A stretch of DNA of 64,000 bases from positions 1,426,001-1,490,000 of the forward strand of contig JADJVJ010000001.1 in the NCBI GenBank assembly GCA_016716625.1, written 5' to 3'. Below are positions 50,861-60,645 of this stretch, in pieces (position 1 is the first letter of the stretch; the number at the start of each line of letters is the position of its first letter). This DNA is from Nostocoides sp. Its GTDB lineage: Bacteria; Actinomycetota; Actinomycetes; Actinomycetales; Dermatophilaceae. The position numbers and the translations under genes were made by a program. The notes under the pieces are model-generated. The model searched no databases. It worked only from the letters and a program-made list of their open reading frames with translations, and had not been told where the DNA came from.

Positions 50861-50957
50861 CAAGGTCTGCTAGCAGAGGTTGGGTCCCCGGTGGGGGGCA
50901 CAGTATGACGTCACAGGGGTCACAGGGGTAACACGGGTCACAGGGGTAGCACCGGGA
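50810..50957. repeat. Repeat cluster between ctaA and ctaB
   Basis: CTAGCAGAGGT occurs at 50810-50820 and 50870-50880; the second is part of the palindrome CTGCTAGCAG (50867-50876). From 50911 a 9-base minisatellite follows: TCACAGGGG twice, TAACACGGG, TCACAGGGG and a degenerate unit. No gene is supported in the 158-base interval. Confidence 0.8.
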
Positions 50958-50961
50958 GGCG

Positions 50962-51915
50962 TTAGCGGCCCGGGAGGGGCGCGTAAAGCAGCGGGTCGAG
51001 GGCCACGGCCAGGAAGACGACCGTGACATAGGTGATCGAGTAGTGGAAGAGCCGCATCGGCTTGAGCTGCTTCTCGCTGGCTCCGAGCTTAGCCAGCCGC
51101 AGCAGCCGGTGGGCTTCGAAAAGAAAGACCGCCGCCGCGAGCACCGCACCGCCGAGGTACACCCACCCCATCGAAGCCACCGGCACCAGGACCAGGCTCA
51201 TCACGACCATGACCCAGCTGTACCCGACGATCCGCCGTGCGACATAGGTCGGGTCATGCTCGACGGGTAGCATCGGCACGTGGGCCGAGGCGTACTCGTC
51301 CTTGAACGCCATCGAGAGCGGCCAGTAGTGCGGCGGCGTCCAGAAGAAGATGACGAGGAAGAGCACCACCGCGGGCCAGCCCACCGTGCCGGTCACCGCG
51401 GACCAGCCGATGAGCGTCGGCATGCATCCGGCCGCTCCACCCCAGACGATGTTGGACTCGGTACGCCGCTTGAGCAGGATCGTGTATCCGACGGCATACA
51501 TCAGGATCGCGGCGAACGAGAGCGCCGCCGACGCACCGTTGACGAAGACCGCGAACCACACGGTCGACACCACGGTGAGCACGGCACCGAAGATGAGCGC
51601 CGCCCGCACGGTGACCGCCCCGGTGACCAGCGGCCGGTTGCTCGTGCGGTGCATGACGGCGTCGATGTCGCGGTCATAGACGCAGTTGAAGGTGTTCGCC
51701 GCGCCCGCGCTCAGCGACCCGCCGATGAGCGTGGCGAGCACCAGCCACACCTCCGGCACTCCGCGCTGGGCCAGGAACATCACCGGCACCGTGGTGACGA
51801 GCAGCAACTCGATGATCCGCGGTTTGGTCAACGCGACATAGGCCCCCACGGTCCGCGCCCACGACCGCTGGCCAGCGGTCGTCCGGGTCGGCGTGCTCAC
51901 CGGAGTGGTTGCCAC
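50962..51915 (-). CDS. ctaB: Protoheme IX farnesyltransferase (heme O synthase)
   Basis: UbiA-family membrane enzyme converting heme B to heme O. The two Asp-rich motifs are NTFNCVYDRDIDAVMHRTSN and the loop MAFKDEYASAHVPMLP; the early KPRIIELLLVT and the heme-binding WTPPHYWPLS are present. 317 residues, about nine helices. GTG start at 51915. Divergent from tkt, with heme A synthase ctaA convergent. Confidence 0.95.
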   Translation of the reverse strand: MATTPVSTPTRTTAGQRSWARTVGAYVALTKPRIIELLLVTTVPVMFLAQRGVPEVWLVLATLIGGSLSAGAANTFNCVYDRDIDAVMHRTSNRPLVTGAVTVRAALIFGAVLTVVSTVWFAVFVNGASAALSFAAILMYAVGYTILLKRRTESNIVWGGAAGCMPTLIGWSAVTGTVGWPAVVLFLVIFFWTPPHYWPLSMAFKDEYASAHVPMLPVEHDPTYVARRIVGYSWVMVVMSLVLVPVASMGWVYLGGAVLAAAVFLFEAHRLLRLAKLGASEKQLKPMRLFHYSITYVTVVFLAVALDPLLYAPLPGR

Positions 51916-51994
51916 GAAGGGTCCTTGTCGAAGGGGTCGAGGGAGCGCTCTGACGCTCGGTGGTCTGAGCCAGTCTACGGGGGCAGCGGACGGC

Positions 51995-52033
51995 TAGGGT
52001 TGTCGCCGTAGCCCCCGAGCCCAGGAGTGAACC
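51995..52033 (+). promoter_or_regulatory. tkt promoter and ribosome-binding site
   Basis: TAGGGT (51995-52000) is a plausible -10 box. AGGAG (52023-52027) lies 6 bases before the GTG of tkt, so unlike many genes here the operon has a conventional leader. It would drive the six-gene pentose phosphate operon. Confidence 0.5.
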
Positions 52034-54190
52034 GTGAGCCCGACCACCTCTCGCCAGGCATCCGCCCCCAAGGCTCGTCGAGCCGGCTGGACCGCCACCG
52101 ACGTTCGCGCCGTCGACACCGCGCGGCTGCTCGCCGCTGACGCCGTCCAGAAGGTTGGCAACGGCCACCCGGGGACCGCGATCTCGCTCGCCCCGGCCGC
52201 CTACTTGCTCTTCCAGAACGTCATGCGCCACGACCCGAGCGACCCCGGCTGGCTTGGCCGCGACCGGTTCGTGCTCTCCGCAGGGCACTCCTCGCTCACC
52301 CTCTACACTCAGCTCTTCCTCTCCGGTTACGGGATGACCCTGGATGACCTCAAGGCCCTGCGCACCTGGGGTTCGCAGACGCCCGGGCACCCCGAGGTCC
52401 ACCACACACCCGGGGTCGAGGTGACCACCGGCCCGCTCGGCTCCGGCCTGGCGACCGCGGTTGGGATGGCCATGGCCCAGCGCCGCCAGCGCGGACTCTT
52501 CGACCCGGACGCCAAGAGCGGCGAGAGCATCTTCGACCACCACATCTGGGTCATCGCCGGCGACGGCTGTCTCCAGGAAGGTGTCGCCTCCGAGGCCAGT
52601 TCGCTTGCCGGACACCAGGAACTCGGCAACCTCACGGTCATCTACGACGCCAACCGGATCTCCATCGAGGACGACACCGCGATCTCGTTCTCCGAGGACG
52701 TCATGGCCCGGTATGCGGCCTACGGCTGGGAGACCATCGAGGTCGCCTGGCGCCAGCAGGACTCCCCCGCCGGCGGGCCCGGCTACGTCGAAGACATCGA
52801 CGCACTGCTCGCCGCCCTGCAGCGCTCCCGGCGCTCGCGAACCAGGCCGACCCTGATCAAGCTCAACACGGTCATCGCTTGGCCGGCCCCGACCAAGCGG
52901 GGCACCGGCAAGGCGCACGGGTCCGCCCTGGGCGCACCCGAGATCGCGGCCCTCAAGGAGATCCTCGGCTTCGACCCCGCGAAGAGTTTCGCGGTCGACC
53001 GCGAGGTCCTGCGCCATACCCGCAAGGTCGTCACCCGAGGTAAGGCGGCCCGCAAGGCCTGGGACAAGCAGTTCTCCGTATGGCGTGCAGCCCACCCCGA
53101 GCGCGCGGCCCTGCTGGAGCGGGTCACCGCGGGCCGTCTCCCCGAGGGCCTTGCCAAGGCGCTGCCCACCTTCCCGGCCGACGCCAAGGGGTTGGCGACC
53201 CGGGCCGCGTCCGGCAAGGTGCTCACCGCCCTCGCCCCGGTCATGCCCGAGCTGTGGGGAGGGTCGGCCGACCTCGCCGAGTCCAACAACACCACGATGG
53301 ACGGCGAGCCGAGCTTCGTCCCCAAGAGCAAGCAGACCCACGAATGGCCGGGCGGCCCCTACGGGCGCACCCTGCACTTCGGCATCCGCGAGAACGCCAT
53401 GGGCATGATCCTCAACGGGATCGCCCTGGAGGGCCTCACCCGGCCCTACGGCGGGACCTTCCTGGTGTTCTCCGACTACATGCGCCCGGCGGTCCGGCTG
53501 GCCGCCATCCAGGATCTGCCGGTGACCTTCGTCTGGACGCATGACTCCGTGGGGCTCGGGGAGGACGGACCCACCCACCAGCCGATCGAGCACCTGGCTG
53601 CGCTCCGGGCAATGCCGGGTCTGGACGTGGTCCGGCCGGCCGACGCCAACGAGACCGCAGCGGCCTGGGGTGAGATCCTCCGCCGAGGCCGCCCCGCCGG
53701 CCTGGCCCTCTCCCGGCAAAACCTGCCCGTCATCGACCGCACCGTGCATGCCCCGGCCACGGGCGTCGCCAAGGGCGGTTACGTCCTCATCGACGGCGGG
53801 CCCGACGGCACGCAGGCACCCGAGGTCGTCCTCGTCGCGACCGGCTCGGAGGTTTCGGTCGCGCTGGCCGCCCGGGCCCTGCTCGAGAAGGCCAAGGTCC
53901 GCACCCGGGTCGTCTCGATGCCGTGCCGGGAATGGTTCGAGGAGCAGCCTGCTCGGTATCGGCAGTCCGTCCTGCCGCCCTCGGTGCGGGCCCGGGTGAG
54001 CGTCGAGGCCGGCGTGGCCCAAGGGTGGCGAGACCTCGTCGGGGATGCCGGCCGGTGCATTTCCATCGAGCACTTCGGGGCCTCCGCGGACGGCGCCACC
54101 CTCTACCGCGAGTTCGGCATCACTGCCGAAGCGGTCGCCAAGGCCGCCAAGGAGTCCCTCAAGCAGGCAGCCCAGGAGGCTCGGTCATGA
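52034..54190 (+). CDS. tkt: Transketolase
   Basis: Thiamine-diphosphate enzyme moving two-carbon units between sugar phosphates. Motifs: VGNGHPGTAISLAP, DRFVLSAGHSSLTLYTQL, the ThDP-binding GDGCLQEGVASEASS, and IRENAMGMILNGIAL and FSDYMRPAVRLAAI in the second half. 718 residues, slightly longer than typical actinobacterial Tkt (about 700). First gene of tkt-tal-pgi-zwf-opcA-pgl; all junctions overlap by four bases. Confidence 0.96.
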   Translation: MSPTTSRQASAPKARRAGWTATDVRAVDTARLLAADAVQKVGNGHPGTAISLAPAAYLLFQNVMRHDPSDPGWLGRDRFVLSAGHSSLTLYTQLFLSGYGMTLDDLKALRTWGSQTPGHPEVHHTPGVEVTTGPLGSGLATAVGMAMAQRRQRGLFDPDAKSGESIFDHHIWVIAGDGCLQEGVASEASSLAGHQELGNLTVIYDANRISIEDDTAISFSEDVMARYAAYGWETIEVAWRQQDSPAGGPGYVEDIDALLAALQRSRRSRTRPTLIKLNTVIAWPAPTKRGTGKAHGSALGAPEIAALKEILGFDPAKSFAVDREVLRHTRKVVTRGKAARKAWDKQFSVWRAAHPERAALLERVTAGRLPEGLAKALPTFPADAKGLATRAASGKVLTALAPVMPELWGGSADLAESNNTTMDGEPSFVPKSKQTHEWPGGPYGRTLHFGIRENAMGMILNGIALEGLTRPYGGTFLVFSDYMRPAVRLAAIQDLPVTFVWTHDSVGLGEDGPTHQPIEHLAALRAMPGLDVVRPADANETAAAWGEILRRGRPAGLALSRQNLPVIDRTVHAPATGVAKGGYVLIDGGPDGTQAPEVVLVATGSEVSVALAARALLEKAKVRTRVVSMPCREWFEEQPARYRQSVLPPSVRARVSVEAGVAQGWRDLVGDAGRCISIEHFGASADGATLYREFGITAEAVAKAAKESLKQAAQEARS

Positions 54191-55308
54191 CCAGTGCGGC
54201 AGTGCAGGCCCTTTCCGCCGAGGGTGTCTCGGTGTGGCTCGACGACCTTTCCCGCGAACGACTCACCTCGGGGGGCCTGGCTCGGCTCATCGAGGACGGG
54301 CTCATCAGCGGGGTGACCACCAACCCGTCGATCTTCCAAGCGGCCCTGGCCGACGGCGACGACTACGCCGCGCAGGTCGCCGACCTCGCCGCGGGGGGTG
54401 CATCCGTCGAGGAGGCGGTTTTCGCGATGACCACGCGCGACGTCCGGGACGCCTGTGACGCCTTCGCGGCGGTCTATCAGGCCACCGACGGGGTCGACGG
54501 CCGGGTGTCCATCGAGGTCGACCCACGCCTGGCTCACGACACCGCGCGCACCATCGCCCAGGCCAAGGAACTTGCCGCTGCGGTCAACCGACCCAACGTG
54601 CTCATCAAGATCCCGGCCACCGTCGAGGGCCTGCCGGCGATCAGCGCCGTACTCGCCGAAGGGATCTCGGTCAACGTCACCCTGATCTTCTCCCTCGACC
54701 GCTACCGCGCCGTCATGCACGCCTTCCTCGCCGGGCTCGAGGAGGCCCGCCGCGCGGGCCACGACCTACGCTCGATCCACTCGGTGGCCTCGTTCTTCGT
54801 GAGCCGGGTCGACACCGAGGTGGACAAGCGCCTCGATGCCCTGGCGGAGCGCCGACCCGACGCGGTCCAGGCACTCAAGGGCAAGGCCGCGGTCGCCAAC
54901 GCACGGCTGGCTTACCACGCCTACGAGGAGGTGTTCTCGACCCCTCGCTGGCACACCCTGGCTGCCGACGGAGCCCGCCCGCAGCGGCCGCTATGGGCAT
55001 CCACGGGCGTCAAGGACCCGGCATACCCGGACACCATGTACGTCACCGAGCTCGTCGCGCCCGGCACGGTCAACACCATGCCGGAGAAGACCCTTGACGC
55101 CGTCATCGACCATGGCGAGATCACCGGGGACACCGTGACGCCGTACTACGCCGAAGCCACCGAGGTGCTCGACAGCCTCGAGCGGCTCGGAATCCACTAC
55201 ACCGAGGTCACCGCGCTGCTCGAGCGCGAGGGCGTCGAGAAGTTCGAGAAGTCCTGGGGAGAGCTCCTCTCCGGGGTGGAGCGTGCCCTGCAGGAGGCAG
55301 TCAAGTGA
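54187..55308 (+). CDS. tal: Transaldolase
   Basis: Moves a dihydroxyacetone unit between sugar phosphates through a Schiff base. 373 residues, the long actinobacterial form. GVTTNPSIFQAAL near the start, Schiff-base Lys in PNVLIKIPATVEGL, NVTLIFSLDRY, SVASFFVSRVDTEVD and WASTGVKDPAY. ATGA overlap with tkt and GTGA with pgi. Confidence 0.95.
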   Translation: MTSAAVQALSAEGVSVWLDDLSRERLTSGGLARLIEDGLISGVTTNPSIFQAALADGDDYAAQVADLAAGGASVEEAVFAMTTRDVRDACDAFAAVYQATDGVDGRVSIEVDPRLAHDTARTIAQAKELAAAVNRPNVLIKIPATVEGLPAISAVLAEGISVNVTLIFSLDRYRAVMHAFLAGLEEARRAGHDLRSIHSVASFFVSRVDTEVDKRLDALAERRPDAVQALKGKAAVANARLAYHAYEEVFSTPRWHTLAADGARPQRPLWASTGVKDPAYPDTMYVTELVAPGTVNTMPEKTLDAVIDHGEITGDTVTPYYAEATEVLDSLERLGIHYTEVTALLEREGVEKFEKSWGELLSGVERALQEAVK

Positions 55309-56924
55309 GCACCGTCGGAGTCACCATCAGCGGCGCGGCCGAGGCGGCTGCCGCCGAGCACGTCCCCACCCTTGTCGCCGACGGCTTCGCCAGCCGGCTT
55401 TTCGCCGGCGACGCCACCCTGTGGGGTCCGCAGGCCGAGGAGGAGTCCGCCAAGCGCCTCGGCTGGGTCGGGCTGCACCGCACCTCCCGACCGCTCGTCG
55501 GTGAGGTCGCCGCGCTCAAGGCCGACCTCGACGAGCACGCACCCTACGACCGGGTCGTGCTGTGCGGCATGGGCGGGTCCTCCCTGGCTCCCGAGGTCAT
55601 TTGCGCCACGGCCGGGGTCCCCATCGTCATCCTGGACTCCTCCGACCCGGATGTCGTCCGCGGGGCACTCACCGACCTGGAGCGCACCGTCGTCGTGGTG
55701 TCGAGCAAGTCCGGCTCCACCGTGGAGACCGACAGCCAGAAGCGGGTCTTCGAGGGGGCGTTCACCGCCGCTGGAATCGACCCGACGAGCCGCATCATCA
55801 TCGTCACCGACCCGGGCAGCCCGCTCGACGCCTCAGCTCGGGCCGCCGGGTACCGGGTGGTCAACGCCGACCCCATGGTCGGTGGCCGGTTCTCCGCGCT
55901 GACTGCTTTCGGCCTGGTCCCCTCCGGCCTCGCCGGAGCCGACATCGAGCAGCTCCTCGACGACGCCGAAGCCATCGCCGACACTCTCGCCGCGGACTCC
56001 GAGAGCAACCCCGCGCTCATGCTCGGGGCCGCCATGGCCGGCACCGCGCCGCTGCGCGACAAGCTCGTCCTCGTCGACGACGGCACCGAGAACCGCGGGT
56101 TCGGGGCGTGGGCCGAACAGCTCATCGCCGAGTCCACCGGCAAGTCGGGTACGGGCATCCTGCCCGTCGTCGCCGATGGCGGCGCCCCTCACCGGATGTA
56201 TGCCGACGGGCTCGTCGTTCGTCTCGTGGCCACCGACCGAGATGAGGACGTACCCGCCGACGGCACCGGCGTCATCGTCGATGGCTCCCTCGGGGCCCAG
56301 TTCCTGCTGTGGGAAGTCGCCACCGCGGTCGCCGGCCGGCTCCTGGGGATCAGCCCCTTTGACCAGCCGGACGTCGAGTCGGCCAAGGCGGCCGCCCGCG
56401 AACTCCTCGACGCCGGCATCGGGGCCGGCGCCGCACCGGCATACACCGACGGCGCGGTCGAGGTGCACGCCCTCGGCGGCGACTGGCTCGGTGAGGCGGT
56501 CACCCTCGACGAGGCCGTCGAGGCCCTGCTCAGCGAGCTCGACCCCGATCACGGCTACATCGCCGTCATGGCCTACCTCGACCGGGAGGCCGACGCCCCC
56601 TTCGAGTCGGTCGCACGGGCCCTCTTCGAGCGGACCGGACGTCCGTGTACCTTCGGCTGGGGCCCGCGCTTCCTACACTCCACCGGCCAGTACCACAAGG
56701 GTGGGCCAGCCACCGGGGTCTACCTCCAGGTGACCCGGACCCCGCGCGAGGACCTGTCCATCCCTGGTCGGGAGTTCACCCTCGGGCAGTTCATCGCCGC
56801 CCAGGCCGGTGGGGATGCCGCGGTCCTCGCCGATCATGGACGCCCGGTGCTCCGCCTCCACCTCACCGATCCCGAATCGGGACTGCGACAGGTCAGCGAC
56901 CTCCTCGGCGGGGCGGCTCGGTGA
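55305..56924 (+). CDS. pgi: Glucose-6-phosphate isomerase
   Basis: Interconverts glucose-6-phosphate and fructose-6-phosphate; 539 residues. SIS-fold segments: GMGGSSLAPEVI, the phosphate loop SSKSGSTVETDS, and DDGTENRGFGAWAEQLIAESTGKSG; GPRFLHSTGQYHKGG near the C-terminus holds the catalytic Lys. This is the actinobacterial operon type, related to bifunctional transaldolase/isomerase fusions. It links the glycolytic and pentose phosphate pathways in one transcript. Confidence 0.94.
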   Translation: MSTVGVTISGAAEAAAAEHVPTLVADGFASRLFAGDATLWGPQAEEESAKRLGWVGLHRTSRPLVGEVAALKADLDEHAPYDRVVLCGMGGSSLAPEVICATAGVPIVILDSSDPDVVRGALTDLERTVVVVSSKSGSTVETDSQKRVFEGAFTAAGIDPTSRIIIVTDPGSPLDASARAAGYRVVNADPMVGGRFSALTAFGLVPSGLAGADIEQLLDDAEAIADTLAADSESNPALMLGAAMAGTAPLRDKLVLVDDGTENRGFGAWAEQLIAESTGKSGTGILPVVADGGAPHRMYADGLVVRLVATDRDEDVPADGTGVIVDGSLGAQFLLWEVATAVAGRLLGISPFDQPDVESAKAAARELLDAGIGAGAAPAYTDGAVEVHALGGDWLGEAVTLDEAVEALLSELDPDHGYIAVMAYLDREADAPFESVARALFERTGRPCTFGWGPRFLHSTGQYHKGGPATGVYLQVTRTPREDLSIPGREFTLGQFIAAQAGGDAAVLADHGRPVLRLHLTDPESGLRQVSDLLGGAAR

Positions 56925-58465
56925 GCCCTGCGCGGGTCACCGCGACGAGCAACCCGCTCCGCGACGAGCGCGACAAGCGCCTGCCGAAGATCGCCGGGCC
57001 GAGCGGCATGGTCCTCTTCGGGGTGACCGGAGACCTCGCCCGGCGCAAGTTGCTGCCGGCGATCTACGACCTGAGCAACCGTGGCCTGCTGCCGCCGGGG
57101 TTTTCCCTTGTCGGGTTCGCGCGGCGGGACTGGGCCGACCAGGACTTCGGCAAGATCGTCTACGAGGCGGTCAAGGCCAACGCGCGAACCCCCTTCCGGG
57201 AGAGCGTCTGGCGTTCGCTGGCCGAGGGGATCCGGTTCGTCCCTGGGACCTTCGACGACGACGGAGCCTTCGACCTGCTCGCGCAGACCGTGCAGTCCCT
57301 GGACACCCAGCGGGGCACCGGCGGCAACCATGCCTTCTATCTCTCCATCCCGCCGGGGTTCTTCGCCCAGGTATGCCGTCAGCTCGAGCGCAGCGGACTG
57401 TCCACCCCCTCGCCGGGTTCGTGGCGTCGGGTCATCATCGAGAAGCCCTTCGGCCGGGACCTCAAGACCGCCCGGGAACTCAACGCCATCGTCGAAGGGG
57501 TCTTCCCGGTGGACTCGGTGTTCCGGATCGACCACTACCTCGGCAAGGAGACCGTCCAAAACCTGCTCGCGCTGCGGTTCGCCAACCAGCTCTTCGAGCC
57601 GGTCTGGAACAGCCACTACGTCGACCATGTGCAGATCACCATGGCCGAGGACATCGGAATCGGTGGCCGAGCCGGGTACTACGACGGCATCGGTGCGGCC
57701 CGGGACGTCATCCAAAACCACCTGCTCCAACTGCTCGCCCTCACCGCCATGGAGGAGCCAGCGAGCTTCGACGCCGAGGGGCTGCGCGCGGAGAAGGAGA
57801 AGGTGCTGCGCGCCGTCCGCCTCCCCGCAGACCTGAAGACGGCGACCGCCCGCGGACAGTACGCCGCCGGGTGGCAGGGCGGGGAGAAGGTGGTCGGCTA
57901 CCTCGAGGAACAGGGCGTCGCCAAGGGCTCGACGACCGAGACCTACGCGGCGATCCGGCTCGACGTCGACACCCGCCGCTGGGCCGGGGTGCCGTTCTAT
58001 CTGCGCACCGGCAAGCGGCTCGGTAAGCGGGTCACCGAGATCGCCGTCGTCTTCAAGAAGGCACCGCACCTGCCGTTCACCGACACCGCGACCGAGGAAC
58101 TCGGCCAGAACGCCATCGTCATCCGGGTCCAGCCGGACGAGGGCGTCACCATCCGGTTCGGCGCGAAGGTGCCGGGCGCGCAGATGGAGGTGCGGGATGT
58201 GACCATGGACTTCGGTTACGGCCGAGCCTTCACCGAGTCCTCGCCGGAGGCCTACGAGCGGCTCATCCTCGACGTCCTGCTCGGCGATCCACCGCTCTTC
58301 CCCCGGCACGAGGAGGTCGAGCTGTCCTGGCAGATCCTCGACCCCATCGAACGGTTCTGGGCGACCCGAGGGGCTCGTCCGGACCAGTACGCCTCCGGCG
58401 GTTGGGGTCCGCGCAGCGCCGATGACCTCATGCGTCGCGACGGCCGCGAATGGAGGCTGCCATGA
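56921..58465 (+). CDS. zwf: Glucose-6-phosphate 1-dehydrogenase
   Basis: First step of the oxidative pentose phosphate pathway, giving NADPH. Cofactor motif VLFGVTGDLARRKLLPAIYDL, catalytic RIDHYLGKETVQNLLALRF, and substrate residues in PFYLRTGKRLGKRVTEI. 514 residues with GTG at 56921 (GTGA overlap with pgi). It is followed by its partner opcA. Confidence 0.96.
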   Translation: MSPARVTATSNPLRDERDKRLPKIAGPSGMVLFGVTGDLARRKLLPAIYDLSNRGLLPPGFSLVGFARRDWADQDFGKIVYEAVKANARTPFRESVWRSLAEGIRFVPGTFDDDGAFDLLAQTVQSLDTQRGTGGNHAFYLSIPPGFFAQVCRQLERSGLSTPSPGSWRRVIIEKPFGRDLKTARELNAIVEGVFPVDSVFRIDHYLGKETVQNLLALRFANQLFEPVWNSHYVDHVQITMAEDIGIGGRAGYYDGIGAARDVIQNHLLQLLALTAMEEPASFDAEGLRAEKEKVLRAVRLPADLKTATARGQYAAGWQGGEKVVGYLEEQGVAKGSTTETYAAIRLDVDTRRWAGVPFYLRTGKRLGKRVTEIAVVFKKAPHLPFTDTATEELGQNAIVIRVQPDEGVTIRFGAKVPGAQMEVRDVTMDFGYGRAFTESSPEAYERLILDVLLGDPPLFPRHEEVELSWQILDPIERFWATRGARPDQYASGGWGPRSADDLMRRDGREWRLP

Positions 58466-59544
58466 TCGTCGACCTGCCCGACACCACGACCTCGGCGGTA
58501 AGCCGACGCATCGTCACCCTCCGTGCCGATGTCGGGTCCATGGCGCTCTCCCGGGTGCTCACCCTCGTCGTCATCGCCACCGAGAGCGAGGCCGAGGGCG
58601 CCATCGCGACGGCCATGGCGGCCAGCCGCCAACACCCCTCGCGGATCATCGTCGTCGTCGTCGGCTCACGCCGTGGCACCCCTCGCCTCGATGCCCAACT
58701 CCGGGTCGGTGGCGATGCCGGGGCCAGTGAGGTCGTCGTGCTGCAGCTCGCCGGACCGCTCGCCGACCACGGACGGAGCGTGGTCACTCCGCTGCTGCTC
58801 ACCGACTCCCCCATCGTCGCGTGGTGGCCCGGTCAGGCGCCGAATGATCCGAGCGGCGACCCGATCGGAGCCATGGCGCAGCGGCGGGTCACCGATGCGG
58901 TCGCCTCCCGAGGAGCCCCCAAGTCCGTCCTCGCCCGGCTCGCCGCCGCGTATGCCGACGGCGACACCGATCTGGCGTGGTCCCGGGTCACTCTGTGGCG
59001 TGGTGTGCTCGCGGCGGCTCTCGACCAGGCACCCTTCGAGCCGGTGACGGCTGCCTCCGTGGTCGCGGCGCCGGATTCGCCTTCGGGCGATCTCTTGGCG
59101 GGCTGGCTCGCTGTGCGCCTGCGATGCCCGGTCACCCTCACCCGTTCCCCGAATCGCACCGGCATCATCTCGGTGCGGCTCGAGCGGGCCAGCGGCCCCA
59201 TCGACCTGGTCCGGCCCGTCGACGGCAACACCGCCGTGCTCACCCAGGCCAACGGGCCCGAGCGGGCGATTGCCTTGCCGCACCGGTCCGACGCCGAATG
59301 CCTCAGCGACGAACTGCGACGGCTCGACCCGGACGAGGTCTACGAGGACGCCCTGCGCCGCGGCATCCCCACCCTGCGGACCTCGCGGCGCACCGCGGCC
59401 GAGGCCGAACGCGCGGGCGCCACCCCCTCGGTGGCTGCGGCCAAGCGGGCCACGGCCAGGATCGCCCGGCAGGCGCGGCTCAACGCCAGCGGTGCCATGA
59501 TCGAGGCCGCTAGTCCGGCCGCGGCGCCCAAGGCCAGCCGATGA
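58462..59544 (+). CDS. opcA: Glucose-6-phosphate dehydrogenase assembly protein OpcA
   Basis: A 360-residue actinobacterial OpcA, needed for activity or redox control of Zwf. Family features: WWPGQAPNDPSGDPIGAMAQRR in the middle, ARLAAAYADGDTDLAWSR, VTLTRSPNRTGIISVRL. I see only two or so Cys, so it is not clear that this copy senses redox state as cyanobacterial OpcA does. The C-terminal 60 residues are Ala/Arg-rich and low in complexity. ATG at 58462 (ATGA with zwf). Confidence 0.93.
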   Translation: MIVDLPDTTTSAVSRRIVTLRADVGSMALSRVLTLVVIATESEAEGAIATAMAASRQHPSRIIVVVVGSRRGTPRLDAQLRVGGDAGASEVVVLQLAGPLADHGRSVVTPLLLTDSPIVAWWPGQAPNDPSGDPIGAMAQRRVTDAVASRGAPKSVLARLAAAYADGDTDLAWSRVTLWRGVLAAALDQAPFEPVTAASVVAAPDSPSGDLLAGWLAVRLRCPVTLTRSPNRTGIISVRLERASGPIDLVRPVDGNTAVLTQANGPERAIALPHRSDAECLSDELRRLDPDEVYEDALRRGIPTLRTSRRTAAEAERAGATPSVAAAKRATARIARQARLNASGAMIEAASPAAAPKASR

Positions 59545-60275
59545 CCACCAGCGTCCTCGTCCTGCGATCGCCGCAGGAGGTCGCCGATACCGCGGCCGGG
59601 GCCTTGGTGGACCTGCTCGGCGAGGTCCTCGCGGTTTCGGACCGGGCCCGGCTCGCGCTCACCGGAGGGAGCCTCGGCTCCCGGATCTGGGCGTCGGTCC
59701 TCGCCCACCCCGGCCACGCGGAGGTCGACTGGTCCCGGGTGGCGCTCTGGTGGGGTGACGAACGCTGGCTCCCGGCCGGTGACCCGGACCGCAATGACAC
59801 CCAGAACGACGCCGCGGGCCTGTCCCGGCTCCCGCTGGACCCGGCCACGGTGCATCGGGTCGCCGGCCCCGAGGCGGTGAGTAGCGCGCAGGAGGCGGCC
59901 ACGGCATACGCGCAGACCATCCGGGCCGACGGCGGGGGCGAGTGGGACGTGGTGCTCCTCGGCATGGGCCCGGACGCGCACATCGCCTCCCTCTTCCCGC
60001 ACCACGAGGCCCAGCGGGTCACCGACGCCATCACCGTTGCCGTCCACGACTCCCCGAAGCCGCCGCCGACCCGAGTCTCGTTGACCTTCGAGGCGCTCCG
60101 GCGCTCCCGCAGCGTCTTCCTGCTCGTGGCTGGTGCGGACAAGGCGTCCGCGGTCGCGTCGGCGCTCGCGGACGACGCGGACCCGTGGGACACCCCGGCA
60201 GCCGGGGTGAGGGGCCGCGTCGAGACGGTGTGGTTCGTGGACGAGGCGGCCGCGAGCCACCTCGTCCACGAGTGA
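59541..60275 (+). CDS. pgl: 6-phosphogluconolactonase
   Basis: Hydrolyses 6-phosphogluconolactone to 6-phosphogluconate. The NagB/DevB-fold motifs are LALTGGSLGSRIW, WWGDERWLPAGDPDRN, VLLGMGPDAHIASLFP and VSLTFEALRRS. 244 residues. Last gene of the operon, overlapping opcA by ATGA; 17 bases with the palindrome CCGGCCGG separate its stop from the convergent rbpA. Confidence 0.94.
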   Translation: MTTSVLVLRSPQEVADTAAGALVDLLGEVLAVSDRARLALTGGSLGSRIWASVLAHPGHAEVDWSRVALWWGDERWLPAGDPDRNDTQNDAAGLSRLPLDPATVHRVAGPEAVSSAQEAATAYAQTIRADGGGEWDVVLLGMGPDAHIASLFPHHEAQRVTDAITVAVHDSPKPPPTRVSLTFEALRRSRSVFLLVAGADKASAVASALADDADPWDTPAAGVRGRVETVWFVDEAAASHLVHE

Positions 60276-60292
60276 CCGGCCGGCCGCGTTTG

Positions 60293-60643
60293 CTACTGGA
60301 TGAGGCCGCGGTCGCGCAGGTTGCTCAGGGCCTCATCGAGGATGGCGGCCCCGTCGGCGTCCGAACGCCGTTCCTTGACGTACGCCAGGTGGGTCTTGTA
60401 TGGCTCCACCTTGGTCGGTGACGGCGGATTGTCCCGGTCCTGACCGGCCGGGAAACCGCAGCGCGGGCAGTCCCACTGCTCGGGCACCCCGGACCCGGCG
60501 TCGGTGGAGAAACTCGGGGTCGTCTGGTGGCCGTTGGCGCACCAGAAGGAGATCCGCACCCGCGGTGCCACGTCGCCGCGCTCCGCCTCCCCCATGGGTC
60601 CGGCACCGACGCGACTGCCACGAATGGCGTTTCCACCCGCCAT
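60293..60643 (-). CDS. rbpA: RNA polymerase-binding protein RbpA
   Basis: Actinobacterial activator binding the beta subunit and sigma factor. N-terminal MAGGNAIRGSRVGAGPM; zinc ligands in FWCANGHQT and WDCPRCGFPAG; C-terminal sigma-interaction helix ending LSNLRDRGLIQ. 116 residues. It follows secG by 2 bases and is transcribed with it. Confidence 0.93.
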   Translation of the reverse strand: MAGGNAIRGSRVGAGPMGEAERGDVAPRVRISFWCANGHQTTPSFSTDAGSGVPEQWDCPRCGFPAGQDRDNPPSPTKVEPYKTHLAYVKERRSDADGAAILDEALSNLRDRGLIQ

Positions 60644-60645
60644 GA

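Noticed and set aside
50908..50957. Possible CRISPR-like repeats
   Set aside because: Units are 9 bases and contiguous with no spacers; no cas genes are nearby.
50844..51149. Cys/Pro/Asp-rich peptide frame near ctaB
   Set aside because: Its CYPCDPC-like repeats are only the translation of the 9-base minisatellite, and the rest is antisense or out of frame with ctaB.
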